IMG/VR virus record: IMGVR_UViG_3300046517_000603 | Span: 1-64,000 of that record | Strand: one strand, 5' to 3' | DNA length: 64,000 nucleotides | DNA from: a virus | In this document: positions 6,386 to 13,513 of the stretch, piece by piece | Position numbering within the stretch: position 1 is the stretch's first letter | Layout of the letters: each line of letters opens with the position of its first letter | The notes under the pieces: generated by a model | What the model was told of the DNA's origin: nothing | What the model saw: the letters and a program-made list of their open reading frames with translations, nothing else | Database searches by the model: none | Position numbers and translations under genes: made by a program

Positions 6386-6613
6386 ATGCCAGTTCCTCTG
6401 ATCATCGGCTTGACATACGAGATCGAATATCGGCTCTCGTCTCAACGCAGACGTCATGTGTTGGTCGGAATGTACCTGGGTGTGGATACCAAGCATTGCC
6501 GAGTATTCAACACGAGAACAGACTGGGTATACGATCCGGCTGCCATGATCGTCATACCGGCCGAATCTGTCACATCGTATCGACGGATGACAGATCAGGA
6601 AGTGATGGGGTAG
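6386..6613 (+). CDS. Hypothetical protein, 75 aa
   Basis: ATG 6386, one base after the previous stop. Mostly beta: LIIGLTYEIEYRL, RRRHVLVGMYLGVD, HCRVFNTRTDWVYDP, AMIVIPAESVTSYRRM. This looks like a small barrel, similar in outline to SH3- or Tudor-like phage proteins, but no family is assigned. Ends 9 bases before an 11-bp hairpin. Confidence 0.7.
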   Translation: MPVPLIIGLTYEIEYRLSSQRRRHVLVGMYLGVDTKHCRVFNTRTDWVYDPAAMIVIPAESVTSYRRMTDQEVMG

Positions 6614-6621
6614 TGGGTTGC

Positions 6622-6664
6622 GAGCCTGTCCCACCGGGGCAGGCTCGGAGTTCATTCGGACTCC
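6622..6664 (+). promoter_or_regulatory. Double hairpin leader upstream of gene at 6684
   Basis: GAGCCTGTCCC/GGGGCAGGCTC with a 3-base loop (6622-6646) abutting GGAGTTC-ATTC-GGACTCC (6647-6653, 6658-6664), then CCGAAGGAGGG. Confidence 0.8.
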
Positions 6665-6683
6665 ATTAACCGAAGGAGGGTCA

Positions 6684-7214
6684 ATGGCTTCGACAGCCTG
6701 GACAGAGGATCCAGCATCGGAGGCTCAGCTCGCGTTCATACAAGACCTCTCACAGAAGCACGAGATGTCTGATGAGCAAGCTGAGTTCCTTGCCAGAGTC
6801 GGCATGGGTGGACGTAAGCTAAGCAAAGGCGAAGCGTCCAAGATCATCACGGCTCTCAAGGAGATGCCCCGGAAGGCACAGTCGCGAGACTGGCCTGATA
6901 TCCCTGCCGGTCGCTACGCCATTGTCGATCCGCTAGACGATGTCCTCAAGTTCTACCGCGTGGACAAGCCGACGGAAGGCAAGTGGCAGGGCTTCACGTT
7001 CCTGAGCGTGTACGCTTCAGATGAACAGTACCCAATCAAGAACAAGGAGCACAAGAAAGCGATCATGGATGAGATCGCCAAGAATCCCGAAGCTGCCATG
7101 TCTCGGTACGGTCTTGAGATCGGCAAGTGCGGGATCTGCGGACGAACGCTCACAGATGAAACCAGCAGGGCTCGGGGTATCGGCCCGATCTGCGCAGCCA
7201 AGGAAGGCTGGTGA
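6684..7214 (+). CDS. DUF6011-like zinc protein, 176 aa
   Basis: ATG 6684 follows CCGAAGGAGGGTCA. The C-terminus (about residues 149-176) has the signature GKCGICGRTLTDETSRARGI followed by GPICAAK, a zinc motif I associate with DUF6011 proteins of actinobacteria and their phages. The N-terminus (SEAQLAFIQDLSQKHEMS... LSKGEASKIITALKEM) matches the small helical module often found before such zinc knuckles. Probable nucleic-acid or protein-binding role; exact function unknown. The stop overlaps the next start. Confidence 0.8.
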   Translation: MASTAWTEDPASEAQLAFIQDLSQKHEMSDEQAEFLARVGMGGRKLSKGEASKIITALKEMPRKAQSRDWPDIPAGRYAIVDPLDDVLKFYRVDKPTEGKWQGFTFLSVYASDEQYPIKNKEHKKAIMDEIAKNPEAAMSRYGLEIGKCGICGRTLTDETSRARGIGPICAAKEGW

Positions 7215-7417
7215 TGGCTCAGCTGAACCTTCAAGTCACTCGCGCCGGCAACGTGATCACGGTGAAAACAGACACCAACACCGAGATTTTCAGCGCCGAG
7301 TACAAGAATCGAGGCGAGATCATCGACCATTGCCTCTGGCTAGCTCGAACAGGTAGAGTCAATGCCGATCGTCAAACGATCATCGACCTGCTGAAGAAGA
7401 ACGGTGTGATCACTTGA
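7214..7417 (+). CDS. Hypothetical protein, 67 aa
   Basis: ATG 7214 (or GTG 7211) overlaps the previous TGA. Two strands (LNLQVTRAGNVITVKTDTNTEIF) are followed by a helix (NRGEIIDHCLWLARTG) and a C-terminal helix (DRQTIIDLLKKNG). Member of a four-gene coupled block ending at 7757. Not recognised. Confidence 0.7.
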   Translation: MAQLNLQVTRAGNVITVKTDTNTEIFSAEYKNRGEIIDHCLWLARTGRVNADRQTIIDLLKKNGVIT

Positions 7418-7545
7418 ATGAGTTCCGGTGGTACATACGCCGACTCACTCTCGATGAGATCCTCGGCCTGGTCAGAACGCAGAACGTACCGAAAGCGTTC
7501 ATGCCGGCGATTCTCTCCGAGTTGAAACGAAGGAAGTACACATGA
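7414..7545 (+). CDS. Small basic hypothetical protein, 43 aa
   Basis: TTG 7414 overlaps the previous stop (TTGA) and its own TGA overlaps the next ATG, so it fills the gap exactly between two coupled genes. The product is helical and basic (FRWYIRRLTLDEILGLVR ... ILSELKRRKY), like a small helix-turn-helix or adaptor. No family assigned. Confidence 0.6.
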   Translation: MNEFRWYIRRLTLDEILGLVRTQNVPKAFMPAILSELKRRKYT

Positions 7546-7757
7546 TCAAGTGGCGTGAAGTCGAATCGAGCAACGTTGATAGCATCGGCTGGGATGACAA
7601 AGGCAATATGTACGTCCGGTACATCGGATCTGGTAAGACGTACATGTATGTTGGCGTTCCTCGTCAACGCGCCGTAGCTGCCTCGCGAGCTAAGAGCGTA
7701 GGAAGCTACATCGCGCGTCACATCAAAGGTCGGTACGAGCCAGTACACATCGGCTAG
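7542..7757 (+). CDS. KTSC-domain protein, 71 aa
   Basis: The whole protein matches the layout of the KTSC domain: an SSNVDSIGWD start, a strand (MYVRYIGSGKTYMYVGVP) and the AKSVGSYIARHIKGRYE ending, where family members have A-x-S-x-G-x-Y-x-x-x-x-I. KTSC domains occur alone or joined to lysyl-tRNA synthetase-like and nuclease proteins and probably bind nucleic acid. ATGA-coupled to the 43-residue gene; last gene of its block. Confidence 0.8.
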   Translation: MIKWREVESSNVDSIGWDDKGNMYVRYIGSGKTYMYVGVPRQRAVAASRAKSVGSYIARHIKGRYEPVHIG

Positions 7758-7761
7758 TAGT

Positions 7762-7806
7762 GGGTGTCTCAGATAGGCTCTGAGACGCCCGGTACCAGTC
7801 GGTGCC
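7762..7806 (+). promoter_or_regulatory. Double hairpin leader upstream of gene at 7837
   Basis: GGGTGTCTCAG/CTGAGACGCCC (7762-7772, 7780-7790) abutting GGTACC-AGTC-GGTGCC (7791-7806), then GAGAGGAGGGG. Confidence 0.8.
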
Positions 7807-7836
7807 GCAGCAATCCGAGAGGAGGGGCGTAGTGAA

Positions 7837-8088
7837 ATGACCAGAAAGCTGAAGGTCAGGTTAGAAGATCGAGGTCACGGGGACATGACAATCCATCTAC
7901 CGGCGTTACCGCCTGAAATGGATGGTGAGCACGACGTCATCTTCCACGACGGCGATCGAGTGATCTTCGGCTTGATGATCTACCGCTATGAGGACGGTCA
8001 CGTGAACGTCGGATTGTTCGACCCTCACGTGGCTGATCCGGTCTACGACCACGAGTTCAAGGAGACGCATGGGCAAAAAGAAGCCTGA
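7837..8088 (+). CDS. Acidic hypothetical protein, 83 aa
   Basis: ATG 7837 lies downstream of GAGAGGAGGGG with a longer than usual spacer. Strand-rich and acidic (LKVRLEDRGHGDMTIHLPAL, DVIFHDGDRVIFGLMIYRYE, VNVGLFDPHVADPVYDHEF), with many Asp and His. The next gene starts inside its last codons. Unknown function. Confidence 0.7.
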   Translation: MTRKLKVRLEDRGHGDMTIHLPALPPEMDGEHDVIFHDGDRVIFGLMIYRYEDGHVNVGLFDPHVADPVYDHEFKETHGQKEA

Positions 8089-8338
8089 GAACATCGTGCT
8101 CAAACACGTCGATGTGGTCAATCTTGACCATCCGGATGGAGACAACACATTCTCCATCCGAGACGGACATGTTGAGTTCTTCATGGACGAGCATGATCTC
8201 CAGTGGATCAAGTTCACGCCCTCCAACGGCTATCACGCCGGGCAGGAGCATTGTGTTCCACGCGAACGTATCATCGCCGTGGTCTACGAGAAACGAAAGT
8301 CTGAGCCAAAAGCGGTTCAGGAGATTCGCGTAACCTGA
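8069..8338 (+). CDS. Hypothetical protein, 89 aa
   Basis: Overlaps the previous gene by 20 bases. The central part (FSIRDGHVEFFMDEHDLQWI, then FTPSNGYHAGQEHCVPRERI) suggests a small beta-rich fold. No known motif. Confidence 0.65.
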   Translation: MGKKKPENIVLKHVDVVNLDHPDGDNTFSIRDGHVEFFMDEHDLQWIKFTPSNGYHAGQEHCVPRERIIAVVYEKRKSEPKAVQEIRVT

Positions 8339-8342
8339 GAAG

Positions 8343-8420
8343 ATGACGAAACCTCCAATCATATTCTCTCCTCGGTGGTTCCGCATCCTCTGGATGTTGA
8401 TCCAAGAGTCTAGAAAGTGA
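8343..8420 (+). CDS. Possible 25-aa peptide
   Basis: ATG 8343, four bases after the previous stop, reads MTKPPIIFSPRWFRILWMLI and five more residues. It is hydrophobic and could insert in a membrane. Its stop lies five bases before the next hairpin leader, so it fills the block neatly. The GAGAAG site is weak. Confidence 0.4.
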   Translation: MTKPPIIFSPRWFRILWMLIQESRK

Positions 8421-8425
8421 GTAGT

Positions 8426-8471
8426 GGCCCCACAGAGTAGCGTCTGTGGGGCCGGTGCTCATTCGAGTACC
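8426..8471 (+). promoter_or_regulatory. Double hairpin leader upstream of gene at 8485
   Basis: GGCCCCACAG/CTGTGGGGCC (8426-8435, 8444-8453) abutting GGTGCTC-ATTC-GAGTACC (8454-8471), then GAGAGGAGGG. Confidence 0.8.
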
Positions 8472-8484
8472 AGAGAGGAGGGTC

Positions 8485-8808
8485 ATGGCGAAAGAGAAGT
8501 CACGCTCGAAGCGGTGGCAGGAAGCCATCGACAAAGCCAAGGAGATGTTCGAGTTGATCCGAAACGCCGGTGATGAACTAGCGTCTGCGTGCTCCGAGCT
8601 ACACGAAATTCAACAGGAGTATCAGGACTGGCTCGACAACTTGCCCGAGAATCTGGAGAACAGTGCCCTGGGCGAGAAGCTCCAAGCTGTCTGCGACATC
8701 GACATCGAGAGCCTAGCGGATGATCCGTTGTCCGATTGGCCAAATCTGGAAAGCACACTCGAAGAAGCTGAGTCGACGGAACTGCCGATGGGCTTCGGGA
8801 GGGACTAA
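8485..8808 (+). CDS. Acidic helical hypothetical protein, 107 aa
   Basis: ATG 8485 behind GAGAGGAGGGTC. Long helices (KRWQEAIDKAKEMFELIRN, then CSELHEIQQEYQDWLDNL) make a probable helical bundle or coiled coil, with a very acidic C-terminal part. A GGGAGGGAC site for the next gene lies in its last codons. Unrecognised. Confidence 0.7.
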   Translation: MAKEKSRSKRWQEAIDKAKEMFELIRNAGDELASACSELHEIQQEYQDWLDNLPENLENSALGEKLQAVCDIDIESLADDPLSDWPNLESTLEEAESTELPMGFGRD

Positions 8809-8973
8809 ATGGACAAGCCAGCCAATTACGTCATCGTCAAGTGCGAGTCAGAAGACGAGGCTCAGAAGCTCCTCGACCACGTCGTGGATGAGTTCGAGTC
8901 GGCGACGGTCTGGCCGTACCTGGCATTTGATGACGGCTTCGGTCACTTCGTCCGGAAGGGCGAGGCCGAATAG
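8809..8973 (+). CDS. Small acidic hypothetical protein, 54 aa
   Basis: Starts directly after the previous TAA with GGGAGGG upstream. The ferredoxin-like pattern (YVIVKCESEDEAQKLLDHVV, then ATVWPYLAF) is a common small alpha/beta fold. No family assigned. Confidence 0.7.
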   Translation: MDKPANYVIVKCESEDEAQKLLDHVVDEFESATVWPYLAFDDGFGHFVRKGEAE

Positions 8974-8985
8974 TCTCAGCGCTGT

Positions 8986-9074
8986 GAGTCAGAATCCCTG
9001 CTAACACAAGGATTCTGGCTCAGAGTGGCTAAGGGACTAGCCATTCTACCGCCGATTAGGTATGATATCGGCGG
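8986..9074 (+). promoter_or_regulatory. Triple hairpin leader upstream of gene at 9108
   Basis: 12-bp stem 8986-8997/9010-9021, 10-bp AGAGTGGCTA/TAGCCATTCT (9022-9031, 9038-9047) and CCGCCGAT/ATCGGCGG (9049-9056, 9067-9074), then AGAAGGAGGG. Confidence 0.75.
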
Positions 9075-9107
9075 CCAGATTCACCACCACTACCAGAAGG
9101 AGGGATC

Positions 9108-9644
9108 ATGGCCAGAGTCCCAGTCGAGCTGGATCCAGCTCAAATCTCAGCTGCCGCAAAGGCAATTGGGAAGTTCGATGACGAGGATTCCGACAGCTCG
9201 AAGATCCAAGCTGTCGAGAAAGCCGTCAAGGGAGTTTCACCCATGATGGCTGCTCGTCTCGTGTACGCGGCAGAGGTCAAGCTCGACCCGTCGCTCAAGT
9301 TCAAGGCCACCGCGAAGAACATCGTGCAGGCACGTGAGCCTGTCGCGGAAGGTGGAATGGGCATGAGGTGGGAGCGCGTTGTGGCTCGCACCGGCTTGGC
9401 CTCCATAGGTGAGGTCAAGAACGTCCTCTTGGACGCCGGGGTTGACCCGGACGAGACGTATGTTGGTCGTGGCAAGAGAACAATCGCCAACGGCAACAGC
9501 TTCTCGCCCAAGGCCAAGAAGGCAGAGGCTGAGAAGCCGAAGCGTGGGCCTGGACGACCCAAGAAGTCCGAGACTGATGCGGACGCGACGGGAACCAAGG
9601 TGCGCAAGCGGCAGGCGTTGAAGCCGCGCCCTTCGCGCACGTAG
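9108..9644 (+). CDS. AT-hook DNA-binding protein, 178 aa
   Basis: ATG 9108 follows AGAAGGAGGGATC. Near residue 145 the sequence KRGPGRPKK is a classic AT-hook (GRP core), which binds the minor groove of AT-rich DNA. A basic tail follows (KVRKRQALKPRP). The N-terminal two thirds are helical with alternating charge. A second frame downstream (up to 9691) reads like protein that continues this gene in -1, so a frameshifted longer form is possible. Likely a chromatin-like or regulatory factor. Confidence 0.7.
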   Translation: MARVPVELDPAQISAAAKAIGKFDDEDSDSSKIQAVEKAVKGVSPMMAARLVYAAEVKLDPSLKFKATAKNIVQAREPVAEGGMGMRWERVVARTGLASIGEVKNVLLDAGVDPDETYVGRGKRTIANGNSFSPKAKKAEAEKPKRGPGRPKKSETDADATGTKVRKRQALKPRPSRT

Positions 9645-9691
9645 ATACGGATGTAGAATACATAGCCCTGCTGGAAGGTAGAACCTTCACT

Positions 9692-10024
9692 GTGAAGTCT
9701 GAACTGATGAACAACGACGGTGAAACGTCGATAACGGGCGTCAGTGATTATCACTGCGAGAAGTTTCTACGCTTTCTTCCAGCAGGGCAAACCGAAAAGG
9801 GATTCAGGGCAAGACCGTTGATCCAATTCTATCGCGACCGCTACACATATCGGGGTCGTGACGGATTTGGACACATGCATACGATCTGCCCTGATGACAT
9901 CATCCGTGTCAAGGGCTTCACCGAGGCGCAGATCAAGCAGCGGATCATCCAGATTCGGCGAGGATTGCCGGTTCAGGAGGAGAAGCCGCCGAAGGTGCGT
10001 CGTCGGAAGCAACTCAAGAAGTGA
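9692..10024 (+). CDS. Basic hypothetical protein, 110 aa
   Basis: Set from GTG 9692, the only standard start in this frame. Protein-like sequence extends further upstream (DVEYIALLEGRTFT) with no ATG, GTG or TTG, so the true beginning is uncertain. A GAAGGT-AGA-ACCTTC hairpin (9674-9688) sits just before the GTG. The C-terminal half is basic (QIKQRIIQIRRGLP, KVRRRKQLKK). Unrecognised; it may be the -1 extension of the AT-hook gene. Confidence 0.55.
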   Translation: MKSELMNNDGETSITGVSDYHCEKFLRFLPAGQTEKGFRARPLIQFYRDRYTYRGRDGFGHMHTICPDDIIRVKGFTEAQIKQRIIQIRRGLPVQEEKPPKVRRRKQLKK

Positions 10025-10029
10025 GCGGT

Positions 10030-10047
10030 GGGCGGGGGAACCCGCCC
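10030..10047 (+). promoter_or_regulatory. Hairpin with GNRA loop
   Basis: GGGCGGG-GGAA-CCCGCCC, a perfect 7-bp stem capped by a GGAA tetraloop, five bases after the stop of the preceding gene. It has no T-tract, so it is either a 3' stabilising hairpin or the first unit of another leader. Confidence 0.75.
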
Positions 10048-10053
10048 AACTGC

Positions 10054-10150
10054 TCTGCTGCACGAGGCGGGAGGATGGGCAATACGGCCGTAACGGGCGC
10101 TGCCTACTGACACTTAGGTGAACCCGTGTCCGCCCGCCTCGTGGAGCAGA
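10054..10150 (+). ncRNA. Large structured RNA element upstream of helicase
   Basis: A 17-bp closing stem (10055-10071 with 10133-10149, a single G-G mismatch, plus one more pair outside) encloses 61 bases that can form two further hairpins (GGCA/TGCC at 10078-10104 and GACAC/GTGTC at 10109-10130). The helicase ribosome site AAGGGAGGG begins about 15 bases later. It could be a leader that controls helicase translation, a processed small RNA, or a DNA element; sequence alone does not decide. Confidence 0.6.
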
Positions 10151-10178
10151 ACGCTCCAATCCCGAAGGGAGGGTTTCG

Positions 10179-12059
10179 ATGGGTAAGACCATCTATGCTG
10201 AAGTCGATGACTCCGGCCGCAGGATTTGGCTGAGATTCGACTACGACTACGGCATAAAGGAAAAGATCAAGCGCAAGGTGCCAAACAGCCGGTTTATAGC
10301 CCCGGACAAAGGTGGCCCCGCCTGGTCTGTGCCTCTAGACCTAATCGTCGCTCGCCAGTTGCGAGAGCTGTTCGGACAAAGCCTCCAGCTAGGCCCGAAA
10401 CTGCTCCAGTGGGGCAGGGACGAGGTTCAGCGGGAGCGTAATCTGAGCGGGCTCGCTCTGGCGGAAGACGCTGAGTTGGTCCACTGTCCGATTGATTTGC
10501 CCGAGATGTGCGATCTGATCAAGGGCGATGGGACTGAAGAACGTCCCGATCGGAAGTACCAGCGCGCCGACATTGCGTTCATGGCTGCGACTAACGCCGG
10601 CAACTTGAACCAGATGGGCCTCGGGAAGACAATTGAGGTTATCGGCGCAATCTACGAGGCAGAGCTAGCGAATGGACCACACTTGATTATCGCTCCGAAG
10701 ACAGCTCTGGAGACTGTGTGGCGATTCGAGCTTGAACGGTGGACTGACATCCCTGTCTTCACGCTCTACAGCGAGACGCCGAGCGCGGAGCGCAACGCTC
10801 TGCCTCAGCTGATTGCGAAAGCGATGGAAGATTGGGAAGCCTACGCATTCGTGACGACGGCGAGCATGCTCCGCTCTAAGAAGTGGCGCGAGATGTTCCT
10901 TGAACGCGAATGGAACACGTTCACCATCGATGAGTACCACAAGACGGGGCTCTGCGAGCCTACGTCACAGTTTGCTAAGCTAGCGAAGGCGATCAAAGCA
11001 GAACGGCGCATCCCGATGTCTGGGACGCCGATGGGCGGTAAGCCGGTTAAGCTGTGGAGTGCCTTGAACTTCATCGATCCCGACCGCTTCAGCTCGAAGT
11101 GGAAGTGGGCTGAGCAATGGTTGATCATCTCGTCCGGGTTTAGAGACCACAAGGTCATCGAAGGACTGAAGCCGGGCATCGAGTCCAAGTTCTACGAAGC
11201 TCATGCTCCGTATCTGGTACGTCGATTGAAGTCGGAAGTAGCGTCTCAGCTGCCTCCGAAACAGCACGTTGACGTGTGGTGCGAGATGACGCCAGCTCAG
11301 AACAAGCAGTATCGCGAGTTTGCGGCAGCTGCTGAGATCCGCATCGAGGAGAATCATCTGTCTGCGACTAACATCCTGACGGAATATCTCCGGCTGAAGC
11401 AGTTCTCAAACGCCGTCTGCCTCGTGCATGAATACACAGTCGATTGTAAGCACAATAAGAACGAAGGTGATAAGCTCGGCTGTGAAGATTGCATGGGGTC
11501 AGGAATCGTAGTCAAACAGAAGCTAATCCCTCAAGAGGACTCTGGTAAGCTACCACACCTACTTGAGAACCTCAACGAGCTAGGCATCGACCCAACAGAT
11601 CCCGAGGGCGACGCACAAACCGTGATCGCCTCGCAGTTCAGGGAGATGATCGAGATGGTCGCGCGCTGGCTAGAGAAGCAAGGAATCCCAGTTGCGTTGA
11701 TCACGGGCTCTGTCAAAGGCAAGGATCGTGTGCGGATTCAGCGCGAGTTTCAGGACGGAACTGGCCCGCGTGTCGTTTGTATGACGACGACTGCCGGTGG
11801 AGTATCAATCACACTTGACCGGGCCGATACCGTACACATTCTAGATGAGACTTGGAACCCCGATGACCAGGAACAGCTGGAGGATAGAATCCACCGGATT
11901 TCCAGGGTTCATCAAGTGACTTGCTACTACTATCGGAGTCGAAATACCGTTGAACAATACATTGCGGAAACGACGGCCGATAAAAGCAAGTTGAACGACA
12001 TCGTGTTGGATGTGCATCGTAAGGCGATGCGACAACTCAAAAATCACAAGAAATCATAG
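10179..12059 (+). CDS. SF2/Snf2-type DNA helicase, 626 aa
   Basis: ATP-driven DNA translocase or helicase for replication or recombination. Walker A is QMGLGKTIE (about residue 147), motif II is IDEYHKT (DEYH in place of the usual DEAH), motif III is MSGTPMGG, and the C-terminal half has the motif V/VI region (TTTAGGVSITLDRAD, DQEQLEDRIHRISR). A cysteine cluster around residue 425 (DCKHNKN then GCEDCMGSG) is likely a zinc site, as in related actinophage helicases. It stands alone as a transcription unit: structured leader before it and a strong terminator after it. Confidence 0.9.
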   Translation: MGKTIYAEVDDSGRRIWLRFDYDYGIKEKIKRKVPNSRFIAPDKGGPAWSVPLDLIVARQLRELFGQSLQLGPKLLQWGRDEVQRERNLSGLALAEDAELVHCPIDLPEMCDLIKGDGTEERPDRKYQRADIAFMAATNAGNLNQMGLGKTIEVIGAIYEAELANGPHLIIAPKTALETVWRFELERWTDIPVFTLYSETPSAERNALPQLIAKAMEDWEAYAFVTTASMLRSKKWREMFLEREWNTFTIDEYHKTGLCEPTSQFAKLAKAIKAERRIPMSGTPMGGKPVKLWSALNFIDPDRFSSKWKWAEQWLIISSGFRDHKVIEGLKPGIESKFYEAHAPYLVRRLKSEVASQLPPKQHVDVWCEMTPAQNKQYREFAAAAEIRIEENHLSATNILTEYLRLKQFSNAVCLVHEYTVDCKHNKNEGDKLGCEDCMGSGIVVKQKLIPQEDSGKLPHLLENLNELGIDPTDPEGDAQTVIASQFREMIEMVARWLEKQGIPVALITGSVKGKDRVRIQREFQDGTGPRVVCMTTTAGGVSITLDRADTVHILDETWNPDDQEQLEDRIHRISRVHQVTCYYYRSRNTVEQYIAETTADKSKLNDIVLDVHRKAMRQLKNHKKS

Positions 12060-12092
12060 CTGCCCGCCAAAGGGAGGGGAAATAAGCATAGT

Positions 12093-12181
12093 AAAAACCC
12101 CTGATTTCCAGGGCTTTTCAATACCACTTTGGAGCTCTCCGAAGTAGGTAATGTGAAAGTACCTGGAAATCGGGGGTTTTT
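12093..12181 (+). terminator. Large terminator hairpin after helicase
   Basis: A ~19-bp stem (12093-12112 with 12162-12181) with A-rich left and T8-rich right sides and a ~49-base loop. In + RNA it ends in a U-run; the A-run lets it work in the other direction too. The right arm contains TACCTGGAAATC, repeated at 63135-63146. Confidence 0.75.
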
Positions 12182-12496
12182 TTTGTGTGCTGAATTGGCC
12201 CAAACCCAAAAACACATTTATAGCGCGCGGGCGGGCGGGGAGGAAAAAAACCTCTAGTAGATCATCACTACTCCTACGCGCGTACACGAGCGCGAGTATG
12301 CGCGTAGGAGGAGCTGCCTCGCGCGTAAGGCGGGCGGGCGTCGCGCGCGTGCAATTCCCGAAGCTGAGCAGGGCTGAGAATCGGCCGTTTCCGGGGGTTT
12401 ATAAGTCATCATCGAATCGGCTTTACTTCTCAGGCGAGGTCGTATAGGCTCCCCGAGTCGGTTCGCCGCCGACAGGGATCGTGTCAAAGGAGGGAA
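12182..12496. other. Control region with alternating CG islands
   Basis: No gene. It holds GC-only islands (12222-12240, 12327-12352), a GAGG-A7-CCTC hairpin (12238-12252) and a 14-bp inverted repeat (12271-12310). TATA-like words (TTTATAAG near 12400, TATAGG near 12444) might belong to a promoter for the recombination genes, but no convincing -35 partner is seen. Confidence 0.5.
12271..12310. repeat. Inverted repeat CTCCTACGCGCGTA
   Basis: Arms 12271-12284 and 12297-12310 match over 13 of 14 positions around a 12-base spacer. The same CTCCTACGCGC word forms the arms of a larger inverted repeat at 62946-63075, so it is probably a protein-binding or origin-related site. Confidence 0.75.
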
Positions 12497-13513
12497 ATGC
12501 CGCAATCTCGCGTGACAATTCCGCGACTAAGAACGTCAGAAAGAGGAGCGTTTGAAAGGTGCCACTTTCAGTGGTACCTTGCCTACGTTCTAAAACGCCG
12601 ACCGAATATTGAGCGGCCGCCATTGCGGTTCGGGACTCTCATCCACGCAGCTCTGGCGGCGTACTACATTCCCGGTCAAAAACGCGGGCCTCATCCAGCC
12701 AGAACCTTCAAACAGCTCTACAAACAGGACGCAGAAGCCGCAGGCGAATTCGGCTTCAAGGTCTGGGAGGATGAGATCTGGGCTGACGCTGAAACGCTCG
12801 GCCCGGACATGCTGGAGCATTACGTTGACTACTACGGGAGGGACGACGACTGGAATGTTCTGGTTACCGAGCATCCATTCACCATCAAAGTTCGACACGA
12901 CGTTCCTTTTGTCTACACAGGAGTGCTCGATCTCGTTGCGCGCCACCGCCCGACCAATAAGCTCTGGATGTGGGATCATAAGTCAGCGGCGGGCATTGAG
13001 CGCGACCCGAAGTGGCTGCTCTTGGACGATCAAGCGGGCGCGTATTGGACATTCGGCCTGGAGTGGTTGTACCGGCAAGGATTCCTAAAGCGCAAGGATA
13101 AGCTCGCCGGGATCATGTTCAATTTCCTCCGGAAGCAGTACCGGGATGATCGCCCGAAGAACGACGCCGGATTGAGCCTGAACCAGGACGGCTCTGTCAG
13201 TGGGAAGCAGCCCGCGCCCTACTTTGACCGCAAAATGGTCTTCCGCGATGAGGATGACCGGAGATCGGTCTATGAGCGCGTACAGAAGCAGTGGCCCCAG
13301 ATCCACGCCGCCACTCAGAGCGCCTCCACGTTCGGCGACGCGAGCGATCTCATCTACAAGAACGCGAACAAGTTCAATTGTCAAAGCTGCGGGATGTTCG
13401 ATATCTGCGAGCTACACGAAATGAGGAAGGACTGGCGCGAGTTAATGGAAGCTACAACTCAGACCTGGAATCCGTACGCGGAGCACGAGATCAGAGCGGC
13501 AGAGCAAAAATGA
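12497..13513 (+). CDS. PD-(D/E)XK nuclease, Cas4/RecB-like, 338 aa
   Basis: Likely a DNA exonuclease that makes single-stranded ends for recombination. Motifs: an N-terminal FERCHFQWYL with the first iron-sulphur cysteine, FGTLIHAALAAYY, VLDLVARH ending in the catalytic W-DHKSA (D-x-K), and a C-terminal cysteine cluster CQSCGMFDIC. One plus three cysteines is the Fe-S arrangement of Cas4 and AddB-type enzymes. ATG 12497 follows AAAGGAGGG. Its stop overlaps the next gene, and a Sak4-like ATPase and SSB-like gene follow, making a recombination cassette. Confidence 0.85.
   Translation: MPQSRVTIPRLRTSERGAFERCHFQWYLAYVLKRRPNIERPPLRFGTLIHAALAAYYIPGQKRGPHPARTFKQLYKQDAEAAGEFGFKVWEDEIWADAETLGPDMLEHYVDYYGRDDDWNVLVTEHPFTIKVRHDVPFVYTGVLDLVARHRPTNKLWMWDHKSAAGIERDPKWLLLDDQAGAYWTFGLEWLYRQGFLKRKDKLAGIMFNFLRKQYRDDRPKNDAGLSLNQDGSVSGKQPAPYFDRKMVFRDEDDRRSVYERVQKQWPQIHAATQSASTFGDASDLIYKNANKFNCQSCGMFDICELHEMRKDWRELMEATTQTWNPYAEHEIRAAEQK

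Noticed and set aside
5767-6405. 212-aa - strand frame
   Set aside because: Antisense to a ribosome-site-led gene and to the longest hairpin leader; no motif.
10041-10149. tRNA-like fold in the structured element
   Set aside because: The closing stem is 17 bp, there is no anticodon arm of proper size, and no CCA or T-loop consensus.
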